Assembly: GCA_050084515.1 (NCBI GenBank)
Contig: CM114275.1
Coordinates: forward strand, 26,846,001-26,910,000
Direction of reading: 5' to 3'
Length of the DNA: 64,000 nucleotides
Source: Blasia pusilla
Lineage: Eukaryota > Marchantiophyta > Marchantiopsida > Blasiales
Position numbers and translations under genes: made by a program. Below, piece by piece: positions 30,068 to 42,726 of this stretch (position 1 is its first letter; each line of letters opens with the position of its first letter). The notes under the pieces were generated by a model that had not been told where the DNA came from, did no database searches, and saw only the letters and a program-made list of their open reading frames with translations.

Positions 30068-31520
30068 GTGCTCAGGGTGGAATTCTGAAGACTTTGAGAA
30101 GTTTGGGCTTAGGAAAGGACTGTGGACTTTGGAGAGGATTGTTGCACAATGAAGTTCCTAGAGAAAATTTTTCCCGGCTATATTAAGAGTTTGCCGAATA
30201 TTTACCGGGGCATTTCAAATGAATAGGAAACTTGCCGTTTAAATATTGAAATATTCAGAAATTTACTGTAGCAAGATTAAATCATCAAAAAATTATTGCC
30301 TACTTCCAAAATAGCTAATTGTTACCGATCGGAATTTCCAAAAATCTGACCCCGGACGGCAAAGACCGGTAACTCACTGGTTCATGGAGAATAACTCCCT
30401 GGACCCTGGTTCTCGTTGTGCGTATTGATTGTCTTTGTCTATGAGTAGACGCGAGGACATTGAGGCCATTTAACAATCAGAAGAAAAAGAAACAACTACC
30501 CTATTTATCCTCGGGATTTCTAACTCGAAGTCGAATTAGCTAACTCGGCTTCTCCTTGGAACCGAGAAGATTGGGGGGGGGGGAGAACAGAAAAAGCACA
30601 AACTGAGATGCAGACGGGAGAAACTGCTCGTGCGAGAGGAAAAGTGGTGAGAACCCAACTAGACACCAAGGAAACAATAAACCGGACTGATACCTATCAA
30701 ACCAGCGCAAAAAGTATCAAACCAGCGCAAAATGGGAACAAACTTCTCATGAGGAAGACAAACATCAAGAGACTTCAAGATTCATACGGAAGGAAAGCAA
30801 ACATGCGGAGGGAAAAGCCCCGAGAGAAAGCCGAGAGAAATGGTGAAGAACTACTGCTAATAAGGGCTTCCATGCCCCACATAGTAGTATTCCGGATGCA
30901 CAAATTTCCGCCATGTGCATATCATGGAGAGACTGTGGGAAACCACGAGATTGTATAAAGAAGAGGGACTAATCATGGCAAACAAAAAGAATCAACGAGA
31001 TAGAAGGATAACCCATAAAGACAAGGAAAGACATACCAAGACATTGAAAAAACGTAAGGAGGATGAACGGTTTTTTTTTCCATGAAGTAAGAAGAAGAGG
31101 AAGTAATAATAAAACAGAAAAAGAAAAAGAAAATCCTGGACGTCGGATGTTGAAGAATAGCCTGGAAAATCTTCAAGAAAAGCCTGGAAAATTTGCAAGA
31201 AATGCCTTACATTTGAGAGTGCATGGAGGACCATAGGAAAAAAAAAGGAAAAAAGTGAAAGGTCCAAATTTTTAGCTCATGTTGACGAGGGCTTATCCAC
31301 TTTGAGAAAATTAAAAAGTGTTTGGAGGTTTCATGTAGAGGTGACTTTCAAAATACAGTGTTGTATTAAATCTGAAATATTTTTATTGTCATTTTGATTA
31401 GAATGTGGCATACATTACATTTTCTTTTTGCAATGTGTCCTACATCTCACACGGAATTTATGGAGAAATATTTAGATTTTAATAAACGAGAAGATTAAGA
31501 AGAAAAAACCCACAATTTTT

Positions 31521-31560
<40 letters not shown>

Positions 31561-32150
31561 CAACTGGAAATTCAGTTTTTTCGGTGCCCCTCTACTACCT
31601 CTAAACTATCCCCTCTTTTTCTCCCCTACAGATAACCGAGGATGCCCTCATTTTCTCATTCCTCTTTGACTCTATCGCATTCCTAGAAGATTTGTTGATT
31701 TTAGCGGCTCCCTAGGTAATTTAAATGGAACGCGATAAAGGTCGATTCTTACACTTTGTTGCATATGTGTTTATTTTGACATTTTTTTAAGGGTTGTGGT
31801 GTGGATATTTCATATTTGCACTTTTAACACGTTGCGTAGCCACATTTGGCGATTATCTCCGTTCTATATTGACGATCCTCATTATTTTGAGATATGGGAT
31901 CTTCCTTTTTTCTCACATGATTTTTGAAGGTAATTAAAAAAATCATTCTCATAGTATAGTTTTGAAAATCATACATAATGATTGCATGTGTTCCTCGGAA
32001 ATAAGTAACTAACATAAGGTTTGGTATTTTAGGGAGGTAACAAGAGAGAATTATCATATGAGGAAGGTGAAATCCGAGAAGTCGTAACTTGATACACCAC
32101 CACCGTAGGGAAGAGTCAAAATAAGAGGTGGATGATTGCGAGGAATGAAA
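30068..32150. other. Intergenic sequence without recognisable genes
   Basis: AT-rich sequence outside the copy A LTR. It includes a G9 run (about 30570) and a (GA)n tract (31523-31556). One plus-strand frame (30608-30958) is basic but shows no family pattern. No repeat from the rest of the window was recognised here. Confidence 0.5.
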
Positions 32151-32173
32151 AGAAGGGCATCGGACAATGCAAT

Positions 32174-32290
32174 GTGTCGTGCGCATACACATTGCTACAC
32201 AACCTATATCGCTGGTCACATCTACACACCACACAACACCGATCTTCCCAACACACGGGTCGATCCACTCATAAAAAAAATACCCTCACA
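32174..32290 (-). repeat. LTR end fragment (B/F type)
   Basis: TGTCGTGCGCATACACATTG followed by CTACACAACCTATATCGCTG matches the inner ends of the LTRs at 38334 and 57049. It adjoins fragment E on its right. Confidence 0.6.
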
Positions 32291-32329
32291 CATATACATC
32301 GAGACCTCACAAAACCCACCATGACATGT

Positions 32330-34990
32330 CTCTCCGTGGGACTATCCGCTATGGGAATGTCCTCCGCATGTATGCTCCTCTCCCAGAACTCAACTGATCA
32401 GCTAGCACCACATGTCAATGTTGCCAATATGGTCACCGTATCCTCACGTGGTCGACCACCACTACCCCCTTCAAACTGCATCGGTAGATGGCTCACCCGT
32501 CCATTTCCTCATTTCCACCTTGGAAAAAAAAAAACCGTCTCCTCCCAAAAATCCCAAAATGAAGCCAAGGGGAGACAACATTGTAGTCCCTACCAACACA
32601 TCATATGACTATGCCGGTGTCGTAATCTCCCAGGTGTGTACCATCGCACTATCCGACTCATGCTCTAGTTGGAGTCTAACCACTAACTCCTGTTGAGTCA
32701 TGTACTACATAGTTAATACACCCCCAATAGAGGTATGTCTATGAAAGGGACAACGCTCAATATCACCTTTCTGTAAACCCAACGCCAAGCACATCGCCTT
32801 CCCTAAAATCAAGGGTTGCACTCCCAAATCAAGTAGGATGTGTTGCGGGTGGTACACCATACTTGTCGGACTAACCAAGCGAAACACTCCAGCTCGATTA
32901 TCCAACAACACTACACCGGTGTGATCATGGCTCGCTCTATCGCTCAACTAGTTGGCATATCTACCAACTTTGCTGCCGTAGCATGCCATGACTCAGTGGG
33001 GGACGTCCCGAGCACCTCCTCCGAGGTCAAGTCCACCACCTCCTCAACTACTATTGGACGAGAGACATTAACCTCTCCATGCTCACACAACATGGTGGCC
33101 AATAGAACATCTCTGCTAGTCTAACTCCCAACGTCACCAACTGCATGGCAAAAAACAGTTGGAGGTGCCCACAAGCTTACCCTAGTGGGCACCTCCAACA
33201 ATGTGCTCAACATTGGCTCCACCTACGCTGACATAGGAGTCGTCTCTCACACTTCTCGTGATGTCAATGCACTTGCCTCATCCGCGGGCACTATTGGTTG
33301 TAGAGGCACCATCGACGGTGTGTGAATTGCCTCTGACAATTAGGGAATGACTAGGGAACCGTGGTTTGCCTACCATTGGCCCCCTCATGCGTGTCAATCT
33401 CAACCCCACCTCTTAGTGGCTCTATTACTCTCGCAACACCCCGAGTCACCACCGTAGTAGCCTCAACCTGAGCCGCACTACACATAAATCCCACACCAGA
33501 GAAAGACGTGGAGGCTGGCGCCACACTAGCTACTCTAAGCTCTATGCATGTCCCTAGATGCATCAACATCATGCCAGCAATCCTCTGCTCCAACTGATCG
33601 ATGCGAGTAAGGAGCGTTGCATCGAGTGCACGCCCTCCATCTCCTGTGATTGGTGATGGAACTCTACCACCAGGATCGTCCACTACTCGATTCCCTCCAA
33701 CTCTCTCACACCCAAGTCCTCTACCTATCTCTGAATGTACCTCTTAGAAAATATCAAAATACCTATCCCTAGTGTGATCATATCGGTGATAATGATCACA
33801 CTACAACTATGTTGGGGCCATCCAAGGTGGCTCGTGAGCAATTGAAGGCGCCCTCAGCCCTCTACCATGATGTAGGAAGTCCCTTTGCCTATGTGGCCCA
33901 CCACAAGTCCAACAAGCCAACCCTATTCCTTGTTGGGTAACATATGTCGGTACGGGCCATTGCCTCATCGGCTCATAATATGCGCTCTGCTCCCGTAGTA
34001 GTAGTGCATGCTAGGGCACTTGTGGGTCTACTCCTACTTGTGGACCCGTTGAATCCTGGGAAGATTCCATGGTAACCACCTACTCCTCACTCATGTTGAG
34101 CTCTACTCGCTCAGAAAACTTGAAGACCACCTTCAATGTGGGCTTCGCCATGTGAAGCAACATCGCATTGCGGATTCTCCTCTATAGCTTCTAGTCCAAC
34201 ACCCTGTACCAATACTACAATGACTGCACCTCACTCACTCCATATGTGGCAATGATCAGTTGCGGCATGCGCCGTGAACGCCTCCCTCAGACTCTCAACC
34301 GATCCGTGTTGAAAGCGTGTAGACTGGTAGCTCTTCCCCAACTGTCAAAAGAACTCCATTGTAGGACTGAAACTTGGTGGTCCTCTACCACCAGAGGCCT
34401 CTGCCACCTCACCACTCTCATTGCCATCCTCTCCATCTAGTCCGCGGGCTGATGGTGTAGTCCTTTCCTCCCTCTCTATCTCATCATATGCCTTGTGGCC
34501 ACTAGTGGACACATACCCTGGAGCCATACACCCTCTAGGCATTGATCTCTACTGAGTATAAGCATTGGAACTCCATGTAGTCATCCATCGGAGGACCCTC
34601 TAGATGAGGGAATAAACCCTTCCATGCCATAAAAGGGTTGAATCGTGCAAGGGCTTGTATCTCCTAGAAGTCGCACCATGTGTCAAACTCCTGGATTAAG
34701 TAGTCAAGATCTATGGTGCCTACCGCACCTGAGAAATGACACATGTTTTGGTGGCCCATGTCATCCATCTATCTCCTCATGACACTTTCTTCGTCTGCAA
34801 TCTCGTCACAAGACCCTCTGTCTAGTGGTGATGATCCAGCCACGTATGGAAGTCGGGGTGGTTCCTCATTAGAAATCCCTCGATAACTCACGCCACTTTG
34901 TGTCACAACACTTCTACTTCTTGTACTACCTTGTTCTTCCAAACCCTATAAGAACATCATGATGACAACCCTGCCTTACACGCTCAAGCA
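32330..34990 (-). pseudogene. Fragment E: protease and gag of the DNMT-Ty3 family
   Basis: 32947-32705 reads ILLDLGVQPLILGKAMCLAL, the protease start with its Asp kept. 33683-33351 matches the copy A gag segment (IDQLEQRIAGMM, VEATTVVTRGVARV). 34990-34040 is similar to the gag N-terminus of copies A and C (CTCCTAGAAGTCGCACCATG region). No methyltransferase, RT or integrase is present; the left edge is the linker that precedes the methyltransferase in copy B (compare 63830-63950). Many stops; a relic. Confidence 0.65.
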
Positions 34991-35159
34991 CTTAGACTCA
35001 CCGAGAGTCTCCCACACTCCTCACTAGCTCACCTACGCTATTGGTAATCCCGTGATGACACACCCGGCCTCACTCACACTCAACGCTCGAGCTCACCATC
35101 AGCCTCTTGAACTAACTCACCTAAGCTACTGACACCCTCTCTCGGGTCATACACACGAC

Positions 35160-35603
35160 CCCTACTTGGCAAACATCGTATATCCACAAACATATTAAAC
35201 ATGCATGGAGACTACACTCGTCACCATTGCTATACCTACCTAGCACTAGCTACTATCCGATATCCAACACCCTCAATGAAATGAGACAAGTGCGGGAAAA
35301 GGGACTCGTATAACTTGAACACCGGGAGATGCATCGTGATGATTGAAAGTGTCATGAGGGGAGAGATGGATGACATGGGCCACCGGGGCATGCGTCATTT
35401 CTTAGGTGCGGTAGGCACCATAGATCTTGAACCCTAAACCCTAAACCCTAAACCCCTACTTGGCAAACATTGCATATCCACAAACATATTAAACATGCAT
35501 GGAGACTACACTCGTCACCATTGTTATACCTACCTAGCACTAGCTACTATCCGATATCCAACACCCTCAATGAAATGAGACAAGTGCGGGAAAAGGGACT
35601 CGT
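35160..35603. repeat. 150-bp direct duplication around an inverted gag piece and telomere-like repeats
   Basis: CCCCTACTTGGCAAACAT...GGGACTCGT occurs at 35160-35309 and 35453-35603. Between them 35342-35425 is a reverse-complement copy of gag sequence at 34708-34787, immediately followed by about 3.5 units of AAACCCT (35430-35454), the plant telomere repeat. Confidence 0.88.
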
Positions 35604-35632
35604 CAAAGTCAAGAGAGTACGGGGCTCCAAGG

Positions 35633-35673
35633 CTTAGATGGAATGGGCCCCCATTGGGCCCATTCCATCTAAG
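35633..35673. repeat. Perfect 18-bp inverted repeat, 5-nt loop
   Basis: CTTAGATGGAATGGGCCC, loop CCATT, then the exact complement. There is no U-tract, so it is not a bacterial-type terminator. Confidence 0.9.
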
Positions 35674-35679
35674 TGTGCC

Positions 35680-38330
35680 TCTTGCCTTCAACTCCCGCAC
35701 CCGCGCTCTCTGTCTAGCCAAGCCTAAACTGTTCCGTGGCCCGACGCCTTGGCTACCTCTCCCTACATCCCCCTCCCCATAGCCCCTTCCAAAACCGGTT
35801 CAATTGTCCCACCTCCTCTGTCCATTCCTTATCAGCATGCGCCTCTTCCTTGATGACAAGGCTCCCTATGGAGCCCCCTCGATTCCGTTTCCAACCCGAG
35901 GCCCTTGGTTTGCCGCCCTATGCAACTTTCCCTAACTCCGACTCAGGCGCTCTACCTTACCGCAACTGTATCCTCACCCTTGCATGCCATAAGTGTGATG
36001 TCGTGCTCATGTTTGAATCTGCTTCTCTCCAAGTACGACCCATGTTGCACGTTACAAGAGCTCCGTGTGGCTCTTACGACAACCTTTATTGCGGTTCAAA
36101 TGATCGCATCCGTGGAAGTAAATGTCCAGAGTCAGGAATGCTTTCCGAAAATTTTTTTTGGAGGGTATTCTGATACTGGCAGTGCGTTTCCAAGTTTTGA
36201 TCCCTCCATCTCCCTGATGTGAGCGAACCGACCTAACCAACTTCGCCTAGTCCCCACCACGTCCAATACGCAGTATAGTTTTAATTTATAAATAAGTCAC
36301 TTGTTTCAACGTCCCTTCCAATTGATGATCCGACAACTTTTATTGCGCAAAACAATAAAGGGAGCCATAAATGCTCTGTCTTCTTTCTCTATTGTGAGGC
36401 GTATGCACCATCTACACACTCGCCTCCCATCGCTTCTACTGCCACATCATGTTGCGTCAACCCTATGTGGCCCCTATGGGCCTATGACAGCCTACGCAAC
36501 CTAAAATGCTCTCAACCTAACCTCGTTATCCACTCATACCACTTGACAACCCCCCCACAACTACAAGCCCTAAAGTTGCTCTTCTCCTCTCTCTCTCTCC
36601 TGACATTCTCGCCATGCATCGCTCACTCGTCGACGCCACATTTGCAGACACTTGCTGCTCACTCCACACTACACTTTGCCGCTATCCCCTGTCAGTTTGC
36701 ACCAACAAAACTTGAGAAAATGGACAGCGCTTCCGCGCACAACCTCCCAAACAAATAAAATGACAAAAAAATGCAACACACGGGTCTGCAAGGGCTCCCC
36801 ATCAAGACAACTTGCTTGCCTACCTCCAAGTAAAAACAATTCCCCCTAACCCCTAGCATCTTTCTCATGTAAAATCAGAAAAAATGGTTTACTCGGCGTA
36901 AAACTCCACTCCTAAATCTACATTGGTATATCGAGCCACATCCACCCTTTGTTATGAGGGATTCCGGATGCTAGCACCCTAGTTCCTAAAGATACGGGAA
37001 AAGAGAGGTGCTACTAAGGCTCAACATGAGAAAGATGGCTTGGAAAAGCCATATCTCCCTCTCTTATACCCTTCGGAAGAGCCAAAAGACTCTTCCCCTA
37101 AAAATAGCCTCCAAACGGTAACCTACGTGCATAGGTTATCAGATGATCGTTGACTCGGTCAATAGATCATCTAACTAACTAAGACCAAATAGGGAAATCT
37201 CCATAAATGATGTTCCCGATGCAACATACATGTTGCCAACCTCATTCGACATCTTAGGACGAAGCTACACGTAAACAACCCGTTGACCCTCTATGTCGTC
37301 GACACGATAGAACTCTATCTACGTCTAAGTAAGATGTGACAAATGCCCTAATTTGACATAAATGGTTGAAGTGGTGGATGGTGGTGTTAGATTTTCATAA
37401 GATTTAAATCTTAGATAGAGACTACTCCAAAGGAACCCAAGATGGATTTGGGAATTTTGTGAGGAATTTATTGTAGATAGCCAAAATCGTTAATGATTCT
37501 TGGTAATGGGGAGAGCAATCATTGGTAGATGGCCTCCTCGGATGCATTGGCTTGGGTGAATACATTCTTGTAGTGGACTCAAGGAGAGAATTGTATGAGG
37601 TGGATTAAATCCAACTTCGAAAAGAGATTGGTGACTTCATTCCTTAATCCGATCATGCGGATATTGTTTGCCAATTAACTATAGGCTGTAGAGTGGGAAC
37701 ATTGGTTCATTCCCAAAAGATTAAACCTTTGTTTCAATCAGCTTGATTGTCCAAACATAACTTGAAGCTTGTGAGCAAGAATACTTGGAGTATATAGAGA
37801 AATTGCAAGGAGTGATTATGAGGCAACATTTTATTGTCGAGGGGGGTTGGAGATATTGTGTTTCAGCACAAATTCTTGAGGCCAAAACTTATACAATCGA
37901 TAAGATATTCATTCTCATACATTGCAAAGATATTCAAGGATCAGAGACTTATAAATGAAGATGTAGTACCTAGATCCAAGTTAAGTGAGTTGAAAAGGAA
38001 GATGGTTGCTTGATATAGGGAACATGCTAGAATCATTAGTCTTGTTGCTACCCTTCTTATTTTGAATACTCCTTATTTTGTATTTCCTCTTGAATGGTGG
38101 AAATCTCTAGAAGATGTTGGAGAGGATGGAGACGATAATGACTAGTGAAGTTTGGCTAGATAATACTCATTTTGACCAATGTAAGGTATTTATGATGAGA
38201 GGGGTTGACTTTGCATTTTTCCTTCTCAAACTTTTGCATATTTTCATAACCATGGTTGGGCTCATAGGGATCTCCATACCCATAATATTTTGCTACACTT
38301 TCTTCATTGGGACTTTAAGTCCCTTAGTAG
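35680..38330. other. Sequence without recognised genes
   Basis: 35700-36860 is C-rich and pyrimidine-biased on the plus strand. It has two overlapping frames (35736-36173 and 36465-36758) that show no family pattern. 36900-38330 is AT-rich with many stops. A piece at 38114-38386 reads as a hydrophobic stretch (LLKLLHIFITMVGLIGISIP) that could be a membrane helix or simply T-rich sequence. I see no supported gene. Confidence 0.4.
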
Positions 38331-38333
38331 TCA

Positions 38334-38943
38334 TCGTGCGTATACCCATCGTTATCATCGAATGCACACACAAACACACAAGATAACATACTAACTCATG
38401 ACATCTAAACATTGAGACAATCGACTACCAAAATATCTCCAATTAAATCACAACCACTCAGAAGATCTCACGATATGCACACAATTACATCTCTCTCATG
38501 TCAAACTAACCACACTCTCCTCATGAATGGCTTGGGTTACTCACAAGGCAAGGAGGACCACAACTTCTCCGCCTTATGCCAAGAAGTTCAATAAAGAGAG
38601 AATGAGCCCAAAGCTCTATCTCCTTGGGTATACATACCCCCTTCAGTTTCCCAAGCTCTCTCCTTGATAACCTATGCTTGCATGTCATCTCTTTGGCTCT
38701 TAACTTGCTGCAGGGGATCAAAAACCACTTCCCAAAATGGAAAGTCAACTCTACTCATAGTGATAACTTACCAAAAATAACAAGTTTCTCTATTTAACTC
38801 CAAGTGTGGTGAAACAAAGCGGAAATCTGCTCTCTTAAGTTACCCAAGGCCTCAACAAGTCATCCTTGACCTTCTGAGATTGTTCTCCAATATCCTCAAA
38901 GGTAATATACCAAAACCTGTTGATCTATCCTAAAAGACGTGAC
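38334..38943 (-). repeat. LTR (B/F type) of fragment F
   Basis: It aligns along its length with 57049-57690: the TCGTGCGTATACCCATCG-type end, TGGCTTGGGTTACTCACAAG, AAGAGAGAATGAG and a right end GACGTGACA. A second copy of its first ~120 bp follows at 38944-39065. Confidence 0.75.
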
Positions 38944-39065
38944 AATGGTCGTGCGCATATACATTGCTACACAACATACATTGCTAACATTGAATACACA
39001 CACAAACACACAAGATACCATGCTAACTCATGGCATCTGAACATTAAGACAATTGAGTACAAATA

Positions 39066-39790
39066 GTCGCATACCTCAAAGTATCCCGATGTTGTGCAAT
39101 CGCCAAGTTCTTAAACAGCATGGGCATAACTCTCCAAAACAACCAAGGTTGCATATAGAAAAAGTCCGTCCCTAGGACAAACATCTCCGTGCAGGCTTAG
39201 GTACTCGTGGCCCACATCTTGAGTCGGCCCTTGAACCTGTCGAGCACGTAATAAAGACCTGAGCTAGTCAAGCCCACACCTATTTTGTAGCCCGTGTGCC
39301 GCTACAGGGCGGAATGGGCCCCCATTGGATGGCATCAAGCCTATGCAAGGTTCATGGCTAAGTCCGCATAGGACGGGCTTACAGCCTCTGCAATTAGAGG
39401 CTATATGCGGGCTTAGCCGCACGCCGCGTGCAGGCTTCATGGGGGCTGCAAAATGGGTGCAGGCTTGGTCAACCCGGGTATATATTACAGTCCTGGCGTG
39501 CTCAAGGGTGGGCTCATGAGTGGGCTTGGGTACCGGTGCGAGTAGGGGACTAGTAGGGCATGTCCATGGACATGTCCACTTCCGTGCAACCTTGAAAATA
39601 ACTCATCCCTCTAAGAACATGCTTGCATCCAGACATTAGGTTCATCGAGGTTCAACACCTCACCATCCTTATGACAAATGGCCGTAGGTAAATCAGGCTA
39701 TTGGCCATAAAGTGAAACATATGGTGAGAAAGACTCTAAAGATTCCTACGTGCTCAATCTATATCCCATCTCTAATCACAACAATTATAG
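39066..39790 (-). pseudogene. Fragment F: integrase C-terminal piece
   Basis: GTCGCATACCTCAAAGTATC matches the integrase tail of copy B at 58418 onward and continues to about 39790, interrupted by the MITE-like insertion at 39144-39594. It adjoins the LTR-like segment directly, so the PHD region is missing. Confidence 0.7.
39144..39594. mobile_element. 451-bp hAT-like MITE
   Basis: 10-bp inverted ends CAAGGTTGCA / TGCAACCTTG, flanked by an 8-bp duplication with one mismatch (AAAACAAC at 39136-39143, AAAATAAC at 39595-39602). Copy B has the uninterrupted GAAATAACTC here. An 8-bp duplication suggests hAT. No coding capacity. Confidence 0.75.
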
Positions 39791-42690
39791 GTCCCTTTGG
39801 ACCTCAAATCGTCCATAAACTAGCATAGTGGCTGTAGCACGAGCAGAACCATACAACATACAACGCAAGCATGAAGGAAGTACTGCTAAGATTGGATCAA
39901 CTATACCATCAATGTTAGGAAGGTGACATGGCACATAATTATGCACATGGTCCTTCCAAACCATACCATCTCATCTCTCCAATAAGAGAATGCAAGAGGG
40001 AAAAACATCATGCACTCTCAAGATGGTGCGCCTTGCACTCACATCCAACATCATGGGTGTCTTTTGCTGCAAGTAGACATAGTCTCCTTGATGAAACCTC
40101 CGGATAGTCGATTAACAACCACCTCCTCGAATAGTTGCATACCTCAAAGTATCCCGATGATGGTAAATTGCCAAGTTCTCAAACGTACGGGCATTACTCT
40201 CCAAAACAACTCAACGCTCTAGGAACATGCATCCATACATGAGGGTTATCAAGGTTCAACATCCCACTTGCATCTTGACGAATGGCTGCAAGTAAATCCA
40301 GATCTCGGCTATAAAACAGGAAGTACCGTGAGAAAGACGCACAGGATGCTTGCGTGCTGAATTTGTATCCCATCGCCGACCTCGGCAACGGGAGGTCTTA
40401 ATCTCCTAGGGAACCTCTCTACAAGCCATACTTGCATAAACCTCTCTTCACTATCTACACAACCCTCTCCGCTAGTCCATCCACCTCAAGATGATCTCGC
40501 GGAGGGTGTGGAGTTTCACCCCACGAAACTCCGTACCAGGTCTGTCAACACCTCAATTGATGGGCCATAATGACTCAACACTCTAGGAAGGCATATACTG
40601 CCCTCTTACTTGCGTTGTGAAGAAATACAACCAACTCTATCCACTCTGAGAAGTGCTTGACCATCACCAACACATAACGACTATGGCGCTCTATAAAAGT
40701 CCAGCAAAATCCAAACTCCATCTATAACCTAAACCCATGATTAGCAAGGGATGCAACTATGGTGTCGAAGCATTGAACGATTTCTGGACCTGATCACATA
40801 CCATGCACTTGACAACAAACTACTAGACGTCAATCTGCATGCCTCACCACCAATATTGTATCTTGAGCAAGCTATACGTCCGCTACCCTCCAAAATGACC
40901 CAACTTCTCGTGGGCATGTTGGAACAGTCGTGCTCTATGCAAAGGATGAGGCACTACGCGTACTCTACCATCCTCTTAAACTTGCAACATACGTGTCCTC
41001 TCCCATCAAAATCGTTTCGCTTCTTGTAGGATCCGATTCCGCTCTCTAGCATTCAATATGCTTGCGATGCTGCTAGTATGCACGTTCTCCAAGACTACTC
41101 CATTCATGTGAATATCTTGACCATATGTCACCTCCTCACCGGCCTTTATATCTAAGGACTCTCCATTAGACCTTGCTATCGAAGTCTCGATACTCTAGCT
41201 CTCCATAGCTAATAAGCCCAAATAGGGTGACGCGTGCCATCTAGACACTAACTCCTCATCAGTCTCTCCATGCCAACAAGCTCATGTCGCATCTTGCTCG
41301 AGATCTTGTTCACTCAAGCATGGATTTTGACTCAACCCATTTGCATCCTGGTTGAGTGTCCTAAGTTGACGTACCACCTGGAAATCATACTCTTGCAATA
41401 ATAGAGTCCACCTTGCAAGCTTCCTTCTAAGCTTTTCGGACTCACTTAAGTGGCTGATGATCAAAGATGATGGTAAAGGGGTTTCCAAATAAAGAATATC
41501 TGAAATGCGTGACAGCCCACATTGCAACCAGCACTCACCCTCATACAAGCTATACTTCATCTTTACAACGTTATTCGAGAAACATGCGTAAGCCATCATG
41601 AACTCTCTACCCTCATCGTGACGCTAGGTGAGCACCGCTCCAAGCCCTAACGTACTCCAATGAGTATGCAATTGGAAAGGACGCCCCTCATTGGTCTCCT
41701 CAATATGGACGCAGACATCAACCTGTCCTTGAGCAACTGAAATGCTCACTCCTGCTCATCCCCATAATGCCACTCATGATCCACCTTGGTGAGTAAGATT
41801 AGCGGCTTTGCAATCGAGCTAAAACCCTTGACATACCGTTGATATAAGTTTGCCAATCCCATGAATGCACAATCTCGATTCACATCTGTAGGGCATGGAA
41901 TGCGTGAAATAGCCCCTATCTTCATCTTCTGAACACCAAGACCACCTCGGTATATTGTATGACCTAAGTACTCAATCTGGTTGTGAAAGAACTTGCACGT
42001 GCATGGATGTAGCTTCAACTCATGTAACTATAATTGTTGAAACACCTCCTCCAAATTTCACTTATGCTCTCCAACCATGATGCTATGATGTCATCAATAT
42101 AATAGTTAGGAAAATCCATACCAGCCAAGATCCTATCCATGACCCTTTGAAACTCTATTGGGATGTTCTTTAACCCAAAAGGTAAGAACTACCACTGGTA
42201 CAAACAACCTTTCCTGTGAGGATCGATGCCCAAAATGACGTCTTCTACATGTCCTCCAATCTAATAGGCAGCTGATGGTATCCGGATCGAAGATACAATA
42301 AACTAAAGACCTTTGCATGCCCAATAGCATCAAAGATATCCTCAAGAGTGGGCATGGCATACCTGTCGGGATTTTTTTGTCAATTGATAGGTCGATAATC
42401 TCCACACATCCACCTATCCATCCAGTTTCTATGCACATCCTTCTTGGCGGGCATGACAATGGTAGATGCATACTCTCTATGCAACATCTCTGATAGTCAT
42501 GGATCCTACTCTGAATCAAAGCCCTCTCCACATTTGTGTTCACGCAAGTTTGTCGCAAGATTGGTGTGTTGCTAGATAACTCTATGCGGATCCCTGGATC
42601 CTTAAGCGCATCCAAATCATGCAAAATATGACGTTGGGATGCCTCGGATAGTGACAGTATTGCCATCACTCCTATGGAAAATCCCATCGC
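39791..42690 (-). pseudogene. Copy C: integrase, RNase H and RT, heavily decayed
   Basis: The same order as copies A and B. 39840-40740 matches the integrase tail and core (compare 58100-58930). 41599-41282 is RNase H (YACFSNNVVKMKYSLYEGEC, LNQDANGLSQNPC). 42018-41746 has CKFFHNQIEYLGHTIYRG and MGLANLYQRYVKGFSSIAKP. 42687-42133 includes the RT leader and core pieces in shifted frames. Stops and indels are frequent throughout; no domain is functional. It belongs to the same family as B, but more diverged. Confidence 0.8.
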
Positions 42691-42726
42691 CCGCTATCGC
42701 TTATCGGCGTTGGACTCCACCAACCT

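Noticed and set aside
35430-35454. Chromosome end (telomere)
   Set aside because: Only about 3.5 units, with transposon sequence continuing on both sides; an interstitial scar is more likely.
38114-38386. Membrane protein gene
   Set aside because: The hydrophobic stretch comes from T-rich sequence next to an LTR; there is no supporting upstream exon or family pattern.
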